The notes beneath the pieces are model-generated. The model saw nothing but the letters and a program-made list of their open reading frames with translations, made no database searches and was not told where the DNA came from. 64,000 nt of DNA from an uncultured Anaeromusa sp. (lineage in GTDB: Bacteria > Bacillota > Negativicutes > Anaeromusales > Anaeromusaceae), in assembly GCF_963668665.1 (NCBI RefSeq), contig NZ_OY764902.1, positions 1,863,501 through 1,927,500 of the forward strand. Reading direction: 5' to 3'. The position numbers and the translations under genes are program-made. Position 1 is the stretch's first letter; each line of letters starts with the position of its first letter. Below are positions 19,635 through 27,393 of this stretch, one piece after another.

Positions 19635-20501
19635 ATGGAAAAACAAGTGTATGATGTGGCCGTAGTTGGCGGCGGTCCGGCGGGACTTTCGGCAGCGCTG
19701 ACGGCGCGGGTTCGCAATAAAAGCGTTGTGATTTTTGAACATATGGGTTTCAGCGCCAAGCTGCAGCGGGCGGCCGAGGTTCCCAATTACCTGGGCTTGC
19801 CGAACTTGAGCGGTAAAGAGCTGATGGAGCGCATGGCGGAGCATTGCTTAGCAGCCGGACCGGTTCTGGTGAAAGAAAAAGTGACGCAAATTTTTCCCGG
19901 AGAGGTATTTACACTGTTGACGCCGCAGGATGTGTATGAAGCGAAGACGGTAATTTTAGCCATTGGCGTGTCGCCAGCGGAGCTTTTAGCGGGTGAAAAA
20001 GGATTGCTCGGTCAGGGCGTCAGCTATTGCGCCACCTGCGACGGCATGTTGTACCGGGAAAAGGAAGTTGCTGTCGTGGCTTACGCCGCCGAGGCGGAGC
20101 ACGAAGCTGTTTTCTTAAGCGAAATTTGCAGTAAGGTTTTTTATTTTCCCCAGTACAAGCCGGTGGGCTCGCTGCCGTCTTCGGTGCAGATTTGCAGCGG
20201 CAAGCCGAAAGGCGTGGCGTCCAAGGAAGAACGTTTTGTTCTCAAGCACACAAAAGGGCAGGTTGAGGTGGATGGAATCTTTATTTTACGCGAAACCGAT
20301 CCAGTAGAAAATTTGCTGGCGGAGGTTGAACTTTGCAAGGATGCAATTAAAGTCTCGCATCTGCAGAAAACCTCGGTTCCCGGCGTGTTTGCCGCTGGCG
20401 ATTGCACAGGCAAGCCCTGGCAGATTACGGTAGCTGTAGGCGAAGGGAATGCGGCGGCACATGCGGCGATTTCTTATTTAGCGGCAAAAGAGAAAGCGTA
20501 A
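19635..20501 (+). CDS. Thioredoxin-reductase-like FAD/NAD(P) oxidoreductase
   Basis: Flavoprotein disulfide reductase of 288 residues, a little shorter than standard TrxB (about 310). N-terminal FAD motif VVGGGPAGLSAALTAR, redox pair in CATCDG, C-terminal FAD motif FAAGDCTGKPWQ. The central NAD(P) domain is divergent: the expected GxGxxA dinucleotide motif is replaced by VAVVAYAAEAEHEA, so the electron donor may not be NADPH. This loss is seen in ferredoxin- or flavin-dependent thioredoxin-reductase-like proteins. ATG 19635 follows AAGGAGGG. Monocistronic as far as visible. Confidence 0.82.
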   Translation: MEKQVYDVAVVGGGPAGLSAALTARVRNKSVVIFEHMGFSAKLQRAAEVPNYLGLPNLSGKELMERMAEHCLAAGPVLVKEKVTQIFPGEVFTLLTPQDVYEAKTVILAIGVSPAELLAGEKGLLGQGVSYCATCDGMLYREKEVAVVAYAAEAEHEAVFLSEICSKVFYFPQYKPVGSLPSSVQICSGKPKGVASKEERFVLKHTKGQVEVDGIFILRETDPVENLLAEVELCKDAIKVSHLQKTSVPGVFAAGDCTGKPWQITVAVGEGNAAAHAAISYLAAKEKA

Positions 20502-20533
20502 GCTTGTTGATGATAATAAATTTCAATTAGATA

Positions 20534-20562
20534 TTGACAAAGCATAGATGGTTTTGTAAAAT
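20534..20562 (+). promoter_or_regulatory. Promoter ahead of iron-cluster leader
   Basis: TTGACA (20534-20539), 17-base spacer, TAAAAT (20557-20562). The box and what follows it (TAAAATTCAATT) match the promoter of the Fur-family gene at 45386-45414. Confidence 0.75.
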
Positions 20563-20567
20563 TCAAT

Positions 20568-20582
20568 TGAAAATAATTATCA
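20568..20582 (+). promoter_or_regulatory. Fur box
   Basis: TGAAAATAATTATCA differs at one position from the 7-1-7 Fur consensus TGATAATNATTATCA. It lies at the start point of the promoter at 20534-20562, so a bound repressor would block it. Confidence 0.75.
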
Positions 20583-20700
20583 AACTCACAAACGACAAGC
20601 TTCACGAAACAATTTTTCTTGCAACATAGCGGGGAAAAGTGTTTTAAGAGGACCTAGAGTCCCGAAGTATGTTTTGGCATGCTTCGGGATTTTTGTTTTT
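20569..20700 (+). ncRNA. Candidate Fur-controlled small RNA or terminated leader
   Basis: A strong promoter with a Fur box is followed about 120 bases later by a rho-independent terminator (20661-20688 plus T-run), before any gene. The transcript would be about 130 nt with no convincing reading frame. This is the layout of Fur-controlled small RNAs such as RyhB and FsrA; sequence similarity to these was not seen. It could equally be an attenuated leader for the operon starting at 20729. Confidence 0.5.
20661..20700 (+). terminator. Rho-independent terminator
   Basis: CCCGAAGTATG pairs with CATGCTTCGGG (one G-U pair) around TTTTGG, followed by TTTTTGTTTTT. Confidence 0.85.
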
Positions 20701-20728
20701 AGGCACGGAAGGAGCAAAGAGGGCGGCT

Positions 20729-20914
20729 ATGAAGGAATTACGGTGTTTATGCTGCAAAAAATTGCTGGGGCGCGGTCTGGTGCGCTGCGTAGAATTTAAA
20801 TGCAGCCGTTGCGGCTGCGTACAGGTATTTTGCGAAAAACCGCCGGAAAAAGCGGCAGGCGAAATCATTCAATGCGGAGAGGGGATGTGCGCATGGAAAG
20901 TGGCGGGGAAATGA
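20729..20914 (+). CDS. Com-like zinc-finger small protein
   Basis: Protein of 61 residues resembling the Com family named after the phage Mu translational activator of mom. MKELRCLCCKKLL followed by FKCSRCGCVQVF gives the two CxxC knuckles expected for a zinc ribbon. Two more cysteines are near the end. It may bind nucleic acid. ATG 20729 has GAGGG 5 bases upstream; a longer in-frame start at 20669 would overlap the terminator and is rejected. It overlaps the DUF3793 gene by 22 bp and lies behind the Fur-box leader, so it is likely part of an iron-responsive operon. Confidence 0.7.
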   Translation: MKELRCLCCKKLLGRGLVRCVEFKCSRCGCVQVFCEKPPEKAAGEIIQCGEGMCAWKVAGK

Positions 20915-21483
20915 GGCAATTGGCTTCCTGGTTGGCGGTAGAATTGGCGCCGACCCTGGCTGGCGAAAAGGAAGCTACGATTTTATGCCTCCGGGATAAT
21001 CGCCAGCGAGCGCTTTGGACCTGGTGGCGTCGTCACCACTGGAGCGTTTTGAAAGGTTTGTCTTTGCAGTGGCGGGTGCTGCGTCTATGGGATAATGGGG
21101 CGGTGCTGTTCTTTTTTCGGCCGGAAGTTTTGGAAGCGTGTTTTCGCCGGGCTGAGCATGCGGCGCTGCTGCACTATTGCGGCTATGATCCTGGGGCGAC
21201 CTTGGCAATGCAGTTGGATCGGTTGACCATGCGTTTTCGTCAGGAGGTGCCTCATGAAATGGGTTTGTTTTTAGGCATTCCTTTGAAAGATGTGTTGGGT
21301 TTTATGGGGCTGAGCCAGGAAGGGCGCAGCGGCGGGGGACTTTGGCATGTATATGGGGATCCGAAACCGTCCTTAGAGCGTATGCAGCGATGGGAACGTC
21401 TGAAAGAGCGCGCCAAGGAATTATTGAGGTGCGGTTTGCCGGATGTGGAGGTATTACAATATGCTCTTTGCCTCGGGCGGTGA
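20893..21483 (+). CDS. DUF3793-family protein
   Basis: Protein of 196 residues. The C-terminal half has the DUF3793 signature HEMGLFLGIPLKDVLGFMG, then LWHVYGDPKPSLERM. The family occurs in anaerobic Firmicutes, often near ferrous iron and flavodoxin genes; its function is unknown. Start ATG 20893 follows GAGAGGGG (20877-20884). Several tryptophans near the N-terminus (LWTWWRRHHW) stand out. It overlaps both the Com-like gene and the HD-GYP gene, so co-translation within the iron cluster is likely. Confidence 0.75.
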   Translation: MESGGEMRQLASWLAVELAPTLAGEKEATILCLRDNRQRALWTWWRRHHWSVLKGLSLQWRVLRLWDNGAVLFFFRPEVLEACFRRAEHAALLHYCGYDPGATLAMQLDRLTMRFRQEVPHEMGLFLGIPLKDVLGFMGLSQEGRSGGGLWHVYGDPKPSLERMQRWERLKERAKELLRCGLPDVEVLQYALCLGR

Positions 21484-22168
21484 AAAAGAGAAAGCCTTTT
21501 GCGGATTCGGCGTTGAGTGTGTGGTGAGGGAATTGACGGAAGCGCTGGCCAGCGCCATTGACGCCAAAGACGGCAATACCTATGGACATTCCCACCGTGT
21601 GGGCGAATTGGCGATGGTTATGGGAACTCATTTGCGTCTGGATGCAGCGCAAATAGAAGAACTGCAGATAGCGGCTCATTTGCATGACGTAGGAAAAATT
21701 GGCATTCCTGATGCGATTTTGAATAAGCCTGCGCGTTTGACGGCGGAAGAATTTGCCGTTGTACAGCGGCATCCGGTGATTGGCTGGCAAATTCTGCGGC
21801 GCATCAGTTCGTTTCAACAGGTGGCTCGCATTGTACGTCATCATCATGAGCGATTTGACGGGACCGGCTATCCGGACAGGCTGTGCGGTACAGACATTCC
21901 TTTGGCCAGTCGGTTAATTGCAGTGGCGGATTCCTATGACGCCATGACCAGCGCACGTTCGTATCGAAAAGCGGTTTCTGCCAAAGAGGCTTGGCAAGAG
22001 TTATGCCGTTGCAGCGGCAGCCAGTTTGATCCGGAAGCAGTGAAGGCTTTTCGGCCGGTTGTGCAAAGAGAACGAGAGTGGCGTTCGTATCCTGCGGACC
22101 ATCTTTTTTTTGCCATAAACAGTGAGAATGATTATCTAAATCAAGGAAAGAGGTATAGTGATGGCTGA
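21461..22168 (+). CDS. HD-GYP phosphodiesterase
   Basis: Single-domain HD-GYP protein of 235 residues, predicted to hydrolyse c-di-GMP. HSHRVGELA, HLHDVGKIGIPD and RHHHERFDGTGYP contain the metal ligands and the GYP loop; VADSYDAMTSARSYR is the usual following segment. Start ATG 21461 is set by GGAGG at 21447-21451; it lies inside the end of the DUF3793 gene. Its last 46 bases hold a Fur box and its last bases overlap the 45-codon Cys-rich gene. Placement between DUF3793 and feoAB points to a link between iron and c-di-GMP. Confidence 0.88.
   Translation: MLFASGGEKEKAFCGFGVECVVRELTEALASAIDAKDGNTYGHSHRVGELAMVMGTHLRLDAAQIEELQIAAHLHDVGKIGIPDAILNKPARLTAEEFAVVQRHPVIGWQILRRISSFQQVARIVRHHHERFDGTGYPDRLCGTDIPLASRLIAVADSYDAMTSARSYRKAVSAKEAWQELCRCSGSQFDPEAVKAFRPVVQREREWRSYPADHLFFAINSENDYLNQGKRYSDG
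22123..22137 (+). promoter_or_regulatory. Fur box ahead of the feo genes
   Basis: TGAGAATGATTATCT has two mismatches to TGATAATNATTATCA. It lies in the 3' end of the HD-GYP gene, 24 bases before the Cys-rich small gene that begins the feo set. Confidence 0.6.
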
Positions 22169-22298
22169 TAGTAAGAAAGAGTTGCCAAAGCATAAGTCCG
22201 AGTGCGCTTGCGGCGGGAATTGCGGGGGGCGCGGTTGCGGACATCGCTGCGCTTGCAGACAAAGACAAGAAGAAAAGGGGGCGAAAAACAATGACTAA
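22161..22298 (+). CDS. 45-residue Cys-rich protein upstream of feoA
   Basis: A small frame reading MADSKKELPKHKSECACGGN, then Gly/Cys/Arg-rich sequence and a KGAKNND end. Six cysteines (15, 17, 21, 26, 30, 32) and three histidines in 45 residues suggest a metal-binding peptide, perhaps for iron. GGAAAGAGG lies upstream of its ATG, and it overlaps feoA by 8 bases and the HD-GYP gene by 8, which supports translation. I do not recognise a family; it resembles the Cys-rich tail of the protein after feoB in style only. Confidence 0.6.
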   Translation: MADSKKELPKHKSECACGGNCGGRGCGHRCACRQRQEEKGAKNND

Positions 22299-22554
22299 AG
22301 AGCTGCATTTGCTTCAACCGGGAGAAAAAGGAATTGTTGTGTCCGTGAATGGCGGCGGCTCCATTAAACGGCGCATTGTGGATATGGGCATGGTAGGCGG
22401 CACGGCCATAGAGGTTTGCAAATTTGCGCCGCTGGGGGATCCCATGGAAATTAAAGTAAAAGGCTGCAATTTATCGCTTCGTAAACGCGAAGCAGCGTTT
22501 ATTTGCGTAGAACTGGAAAACGAGGGGGCTTCAAGGTGCACGAAGAACGACTGA
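22291..22554 (+). CDS. feoA: Ferrous iron transport protein A
   Basis: SH3-like protein of 87 residues that assists FeoB at the inner face of the membrane. The family pattern is clear: LQPGEKGIVVSVNGGGSIKR, RRIVDMGMVGGTAIEV, APLGDPMEIKVKGCNLSLRK. ATG 22291 is preceded by AAAAGGGGGCG. It overlaps feoB by 19 bp. Expression probably follows the Fur boxes at 20568 and 22123. Confidence 0.93.
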   Translation: MTKELHLLQPGEKGIVVSVNGGGSIKRRIVDMGMVGGTAIEVCKFAPLGDPMEIKVKGCNLSLRKREAAFICVELENEGASRCTKND

Positions 22555-24950
22555 CAATTGCCTTGGCGGGCAATCCTAATGCGGGAAAAACTACCGTATT
22601 TAATGCGCTTACCGGGGCGCGGCAGCATGTAGGCAATTATCCCGGCGTAACGGTGGAAAAAAAAGAGGGCTATTGCCGGATTGGCTCGCGGGAGGCGGTA
22701 CTGGTTGATTTGCCAGGTACATACAGCCTGACGGCGTATTCCTTGGAAGAAGTGGTTGCGCGAAATTTTATTGTCCAAGATAAGCCGGATGTAGTGATTG
22801 ATGTAGCCGATGCGGCGAATCTAGAACGACACTTGTATTTGACGCTGCAGTTATTGGAACTGGAACGGCCCTTGGTGTTGGCGCTTAACATGGCGGATAT
22901 GGCGGAAAAACAAGGCTTGGTATATGATCTGAAGGCCTTGTCGGCGCAGCTGGGAGTACTTGTGGTACCTACGGTAGGACGCCAGGAACAGGGGATGGAT
23001 GCCCTGCTGGCTGCCGTAGAAAAAACGGCTGCCGTAGAAACTGCAGGCATCCGAGTCGATTATGGCGAGCAGGTGGAACAGGTTTTAGAGGCGCTTGGAG
23101 CTAAACTGGCAGATTTGGATTCGCCGTTTCCTGCGCGCTGGCTGGCGGTAAAACTCTTGGAAAATGATGACGATGTTGCGGCGCAGCTTCGCCTGCTTGC
23201 GGGCGGCGAGAAAGTGGTTTTAGAGGCTGAGCGGCAGCGTCGGGAACTGCAAAGCGCTTTGAATGAAGAACTTGACACCTACATTGCTGGCTGCCGGTAC
23301 CGCAAAGTCGGAAAAATTTACGGCGCTTGCCTGAAACAAGATCGTAAGGAGACTCGTACGCTCTCGGATCGTATTGACAGCGTTGTGACGCATCGTGTCT
23401 TGGGTCTGCCTATTTTCTTTGCACTTATGTGGCTTTTATTTAATCTTGTTTTTACAATAGGGGAGATCCCCAAAGACTTCTTGGACACAGGCGTTTCCTG
23501 GTTAGGAAGCACCGTGGGAGAGGCCTTGCCGGATGGAAATTTACGGTCTTTGCTGGTAGACGGCATTATTGGCGGCGTAGGCAGCGTGATTAGCTTTTTG
23601 CCGGATATTCTACTGTTATTCTTTGCAATTGCTCTGCTGGAAGATTCCGGGTACATGGCCCGGGCGGCTTTTGTCATGGACCGGGTGATGCGCGGTTTTG
23701 GGTTGCATGGTAAGTCTTTCATTCCCATGCTGCTGGGCTTCGGCTGCAATGTTTCATCGGTAATGGCGGCGCGGACGCTGGAAAATGAAAAAGACCGCTA
23801 TATTACCATCCTGGTGTCGCCGCTTATGAGCTGCAGCGCCAGACTGCCTGTGTATACCTTGCTGATCGGCGCTTTCTTTACGGAGGACATGGCCGGAACA
23901 GTACTTTTTGGCATTTATATTTTAGGCATTGCTTTAGCCATCGGCATGGCCTTCTTGTTTCGGAAAACATTATTTCCAGGAGATACGGAGCCGTTTGTTA
24001 TGGAAATGCCTCCATACCATATGCCGACGCTGCGCAGCGTGCTGACTCACATGTGGGAGCGCAGCATGATCTATTTGCGCAAAGCAGGCACGATTATTTT
24101 GGCAGCTTCGATTCTGGTTTGGTTCGGCGTAAACTATCCGCAAAACGAGGATGTCAACAGCAAGTACGAAGCCTTGCAGGCGGCTCTGGAAACTCGCTAT
24201 GAAGAGCAGATTCAAAATCAGGTGCTGCTGCCGCTGGGTATAACGGCTGTTGAAGAAAATGAAGAATTCAATGCGTTGGTAGAAGAGCTGTCTGCAGCTG
24301 AAGAGGCTGAAGACGAAGGCGCTGAGGCGGCTAATGCCGCTGGAAAAACTACCGGTGAAAAGGATGCCGAAGTTGCGGAACCTGCTGCCGAAACGGGTAA
24401 GACTGCAGAGCAGGACGCCGATAAAGCGGCTCCCCAAACGTTCAGTAAAGAAAAATTATCGTCCTTTGCGGCGCAGTACGTTTTGCTAAAAAAAGAAGCG
24501 GATGAAGCAACAGGCAAGTTGGAAAAAGAAAAATCCACAGAACTTTTGGCGCAAAGTTATGCAGGCGCCTTGGGGCATGCTATTGAGCCTGTGATTAAGC
24601 CCCTTGGTTTTGATTGGAAGATCGGCGTGGGTTTGTTCAGCGCCTTTGCCGCTAAAGAAGTTATGGTGAGTACCTTGGCGACGATTTATAGCGTAGAAGC
24701 GGATGATGAAGAAATGGCGCCGCTCCAAGAAGTGTTGGCTGCAGATCCTTCGTTTAGTCCGTTAATTGCGGTTTCGCTTATGGTTTTCTGCTTGATTTAC
24801 TCACCGTGCCTAGCCACTGTGGCGGTAATCAAGCGGGAAATGAATTCTTGGAAGTGGGCTGGTTTTAGCGTGGCTTACTCGATGACCTTGGCGTGGCTCA
24901 TGGCGTTTCTTGTTTATCAAGGAGGCTTGTTGCTAGGTCTAGGCGGTTAA
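22536..24950 (+). CDS. feoB: Ferrous iron transport GTPase permease
   Basis: Fe(II) importer of 804 residues: N-terminal G domain (G1 GNPNAGKT at 12-19, G2 in PGVTVE, G3 DLPG, G4 NMAD), a FeoB helical spacer, then the membrane domain with gate motifs (MLLGFGCNVSSVMAARTLE; VSPLMSCSARLPVY; FAAKEVMVSTLATIY). The GTG start at 22536 has GAGGGGG 7 bases upstream and fits the family N-terminus; a longer frame from 22503 is less likely. An acidic, Ala/Glu-rich low-complexity stretch at about residues 581-641 enlarges a loop between membrane segments, which most FeoB proteins lack. Confidence 0.95.
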   Translation: MHEERLTIALAGNPNAGKTTVFNALTGARQHVGNYPGVTVEKKEGYCRIGSREAVLVDLPGTYSLTAYSLEEVVARNFIVQDKPDVVIDVADAANLERHLYLTLQLLELERPLVLALNMADMAEKQGLVYDLKALSAQLGVLVVPTVGRQEQGMDALLAAVEKTAAVETAGIRVDYGEQVEQVLEALGAKLADLDSPFPARWLAVKLLENDDDVAAQLRLLAGGEKVVLEAERQRRELQSALNEELDTYIAGCRYRKVGKIYGACLKQDRKETRTLSDRIDSVVTHRVLGLPIFFALMWLLFNLVFTIGEIPKDFLDTGVSWLGSTVGEALPDGNLRSLLVDGIIGGVGSVISFLPDILLLFFAIALLEDSGYMARAAFVMDRVMRGFGLHGKSFIPMLLGFGCNVSSVMAARTLENEKDRYITILVSPLMSCSARLPVYTLLIGAFFTEDMAGTVLFGIYILGIALAIGMAFLFRKTLFPGDTEPFVMEMPPYHMPTLRSVLTHMWERSMIYLRKAGTIILAASILVWFGVNYPQNEDVNSKYEALQAALETRYEEQIQNQVLLPLGITAVEENEEFNALVEELSAAEEAEDEGAEAANAAGKTTGEKDAEVAEPAAETGKTAEQDADKAAPQTFSKEKLSSFAAQYVLLKKEADEATGKLEKEKSTELLAQSYAGALGHAIEPVIKPLGFDWKIGVGLFSAFAAKEVMVSTLATIYSVEADDEEMAPLQEVLAADPSFSPLIAVSLMVFCLIYSPCLATVAVIKREMNSWKWAGFSVAYSMTLAWLMAFLVYQGGLLLGLGG

Positions 24951-24978
24951 GCGCTTCTTGCGGAAAGAAGGAGAAAGT

Positions 24979-25158
24979 ATGAATGATCTTCTGGTATATC
25001 TAATCGGCGCTGGGGCTGCAGCGTACTTTGCCTGGCTGGGTGTGCGCAAGCTTCGCGGTGAAGATGGCTGCGCTTGCGCACAGTCCGGCACTGCCTCAGG
25101 CGGCTGCCGTGGCGGCTGCGGCGGTTGCGGCCAAGGCTGCGGAGAAAAACATTCGTGA
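24979..25158 (+). CDS. FeoB-associated Cys-rich membrane protein
   Basis: Protein of 59 residues: one N-terminal membrane helix (LLVYLIGAGAAAYFAWLGV) and a Cys/Gly-rich tail with eight cysteines. This is the small FeoB-associated family found after feoB in many Firmicutes. It may pass iron to or from the permease; no reaction is established. ATG 24979 follows GAAGGAGAAAG. Its TGA overlaps the GTG of the next gene. Confidence 0.85.
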   Translation: MNDLLVYLIGAGAAAYFAWLGVRKLRGEDGCACAQSGTASGGCRGGCGGCGQGCGEKHS

Positions 25159-26216
25159 CCGGGCGGGGCAAGCTGCGGCTGCTTTGCCTGACGACAGGGC
25201 TAGGGCCGCTATTGCTTTTCTATTTCCTGGCGGGCGGAGTGCTGCGGGAGCATCGGCAATTGGAAGCAACCTTTTCGTTGGCTTTGGCTGCGGCTTGCCT
25301 GCTGGCTTTTTTGGCAGCTTCAGTGGGCGTTCCGTGGCTTTGGGGCCGCACGTTGACGCGGATACACGCTTGGTGCGAGCATGTGAAAAAAGGAGAACTG
25401 GCTGACTTGCCTGTTCTTCCTAATGAAATGGCGGATGCCGCCGATGAGGATGACTTACTTCGCTTGTCGCGTGATTTGCAATGGATGATACGGCGCATCC
25501 GCTTGCGTGAACAGGAGCTCAACCGGCGGACGGTGGATTTGGAAGAGGCTTATCGGCGCATGAGGGAGCTGGCTTTGGTGGATCCGCTCACAGGCTTGTC
25601 CAACCGCAGACACTTTTTTGAGCACTTGCAGGTAGAGCTTCCTGTAGCCAAAGATTGCAGTCGTCCGTTGTCGCTGCTGATGTTGGATATTGATTACTTC
25701 AAAAAAATCAACGATACCTACGGTCATCCCGGCGGCGATTGCGTACTGCAAGGCATGGGAAATTTGCTGGCCGAAGCGGTATCTCCCAGAGAGATGGCGG
25801 CCCGCATAGGGGGCGAAGAATTTGCCGTAATTTTACCGGGCGTTAGTGCGGAGGAAGCGGCGCGCAAGGCCTTGGAAATCTTACAAAAAGTCAGCCGGCA
25901 TTGCTTTTTATACCAAGGCGTACGCATTGAAGGAGTTACGGTTTCCATTGGCTTGCATACGCTGCAAAAGGGAGAGGAGTGCCAGGCGGATCCTTTTTTG
26001 CTGGGAGCGGATAAGGCGCTTTACCAGGCGAAGCGGGAGGGGCGCAACTGCGTGTATTGCTGCGCTCGTGCTTCCGGCGTGCCGGTGAGTTTGGAAGAGT
26101 GGCAAAAACGCAAAGAAAAACAGAGCGAACGCGAAGATGCGCGGGAAAACGAATTGTTTAGTCAAGGTCTTGTGCGTTGCTGCTGCAGAGACCGGCAGGT
26201 TGGCGGAAGCGGCTGA
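25155..26216 (+). CDS. Membrane diguanylate cyclase (GGEEF)
   Basis: Protein of 353 residues with two N-terminal hydrophobic segments (about 7-30 and 38-62), a HAMP-like and coiled-coil linker (about 65-155), and a GGDEF domain with RIGGEEF, an active-type signature. MLDIDYFKKINDTYGHPGGD is the standard substrate loop. Predicted to make c-di-GMP at the membrane. The GTG start at 25155 overlaps the stop of the FeoB-associated gene (GTGA) and places the first helix near the N-terminus. A cysteine-rich end (LVRCCCRDR) is unusual. It closes the iron cluster that an HD-GYP gene opens. Confidence 0.88.
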   Translation: MTGRGKLRLLCLTTGLGPLLLFYFLAGGVLREHRQLEATFSLALAAACLLAFLAASVGVPWLWGRTLTRIHAWCEHVKKGELADLPVLPNEMADAADEDDLLRLSRDLQWMIRRIRLREQELNRRTVDLEEAYRRMRELALVDPLTGLSNRRHFFEHLQVELPVAKDCSRPLSLLMLDIDYFKKINDTYGHPGGDCVLQGMGNLLAEAVSPREMAARIGGEEFAVILPGVSAEEAARKALEILQKVSRHCFLYQGVRIEGVTVSIGLHTLQKGEECQADPFLLGADKALYQAKREGRNCVYCCARASGVPVSLEEWQKRKEKQSEREDARENELFSQGLVRCCCRDRQVGGSG

Positions 26217-26250
26217 AAAAATGATAGAGAAGAAAAAGCGAGGAGATTTT

Positions 26251-27207
26251 ATGAAGCAGTGGATAGCTATGTTGGCGGCGGGAACGGTGTTGACGACTTC
26301 GTCTATGGCGTTGGCGGCGGAGCCGGTAAAATTTAGCGGCGATGTGACGGTCAAGTATGAAAAAGATACGGCCGAGGGCGCCGATGATGTTGCCGGGACG
26401 ATGAGTTCCGTGCGTTTAAAAGGGGAAGCGGATCTGGGAAAAGGATGGTCCTTGTATGCTCGCTTTGGGGCGCAGCATGCTACCCAGCCAGGGCTGGCGG
26501 ATTATAACACGGATTCCGCCGTATACGGCGATAAAAAATCCGTAATGACCATTGATCAATTCGGCTTTACGCGTCAAGCGGGGGATATGCTGCTGAAAAT
26601 AGGGCGTCAAGATGTGACCGTGGGTACGACGGCTCTTTTGTATAGTCGTTCGGAATCGAACATAGGCAAACGCGCTTTTGTAGATGGTATAACGGCGACT
26701 GGAACCATGGGCGAGGTGGATGTTACAGCTGCTTTTGTTCAGGAAGATAATGCTGGAGAGCAGGATAATCGAGTTTACGCCATTCGTACGGGCTTTCAAA
26801 AAGAGAAACCCTTTCAATGGGGCATGACGTTGGGCCGTTACCAAGATAGCTCGGCAGGCAGCACCAATCATTGGGCGCTTGATGGGACGTATACGGCTGG
26901 AAAGCATACGTGGACGGCGGAATATACGCAGTCTAACCGCAGCAACGATAATCGGGCGTATGCGGTAACTTGGGAGTATGGTTTCGACGATAAGACCGCG
27001 GTGTATCTTACCGGTTTCCGGGTGGAAACAAACGGAGATATGGGACAACAAAGCGATTTTGACAACAACAATCGCGGTTTATACTATGGAATTAAACATC
27101 AGCTAAGCAAAAATAACTCTTTGGAGCTGGTTTACAAAGACCAAAAAGCGCTTGATAGCGGGCAAAAAAATACCAAATTAGAAGCTACTTTTACGCAGAA
27201 CTTTTAA
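26251..27207 (+). CDS. Outer-membrane porin-like protein
   Basis: Predicted secreted beta-barrel of 318 residues. Residues 1-21 form a signal peptide (MKQWIAMLAAGTVLTTSSMA, cleavage near ALAAEP). The rest alternates polar and hydrophobic residues in strands rich in Gly, Tyr and Thr, and ends in aromatic Phe (LEATFTQNF), the usual C-terminal strand signal for outer-membrane insertion. This implies a diderm envelope. Start ATG 26251 has AGGAG upstream. Position after the iron genes may mean it serves metal or siderophore uptake, but that is inference. Confidence 0.82.
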   Translation: MKQWIAMLAAGTVLTTSSMALAAEPVKFSGDVTVKYEKDTAEGADDVAGTMSSVRLKGEADLGKGWSLYARFGAQHATQPGLADYNTDSAVYGDKKSVMTIDQFGFTRQAGDMLLKIGRQDVTVGTTALLYSRSESNIGKRAFVDGITATGTMGEVDVTAAFVQEDNAGEQDNRVYAIRTGFQKEKPFQWGMTLGRYQDSSAGSTNHWALDGTYTAGKHTWTAEYTQSNRSNDNRAYAVTWEYGFDDKTAVYLTGFRVETNGDMGQQSDFDNNNRGLYYGIKHQLSKNNSLELVYKDQKALDSGQKNTKLEATFTQNF

Positions 27208-27218
27208 CCCTTGTAGGC

Positions 27219-27265
27219 AAAAAGCCAAGACTGGTTGGGACCTCCCAGCGGCTCTTGGCTTTTTT
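27219..27265 (+). terminator. Rho-independent terminator
   Basis: AAAAAGCCAAGA pairs with TCTTGGCTTTTT, with an inner GGGA/TCCC pair; closes the iron cluster. Confidence 0.88.
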
Positions 27266-27393
27266 GATATGCCAGATTATAACTATGTAAATTCCCATCC
27301 TATCGTTACCTTATACTGTGCGTTGACTTTTAAAACTTATTTTGCTAAGGTTATAACGATAATTACGCAGGCGCTTTTAGAGAGGAGACCGGC

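Noticed and set aside
24218..24538. Long reverse frame opposite feoB
   Set aside because: It mirrors the Ala/Glu-rich insert and has no start signal or family pattern.
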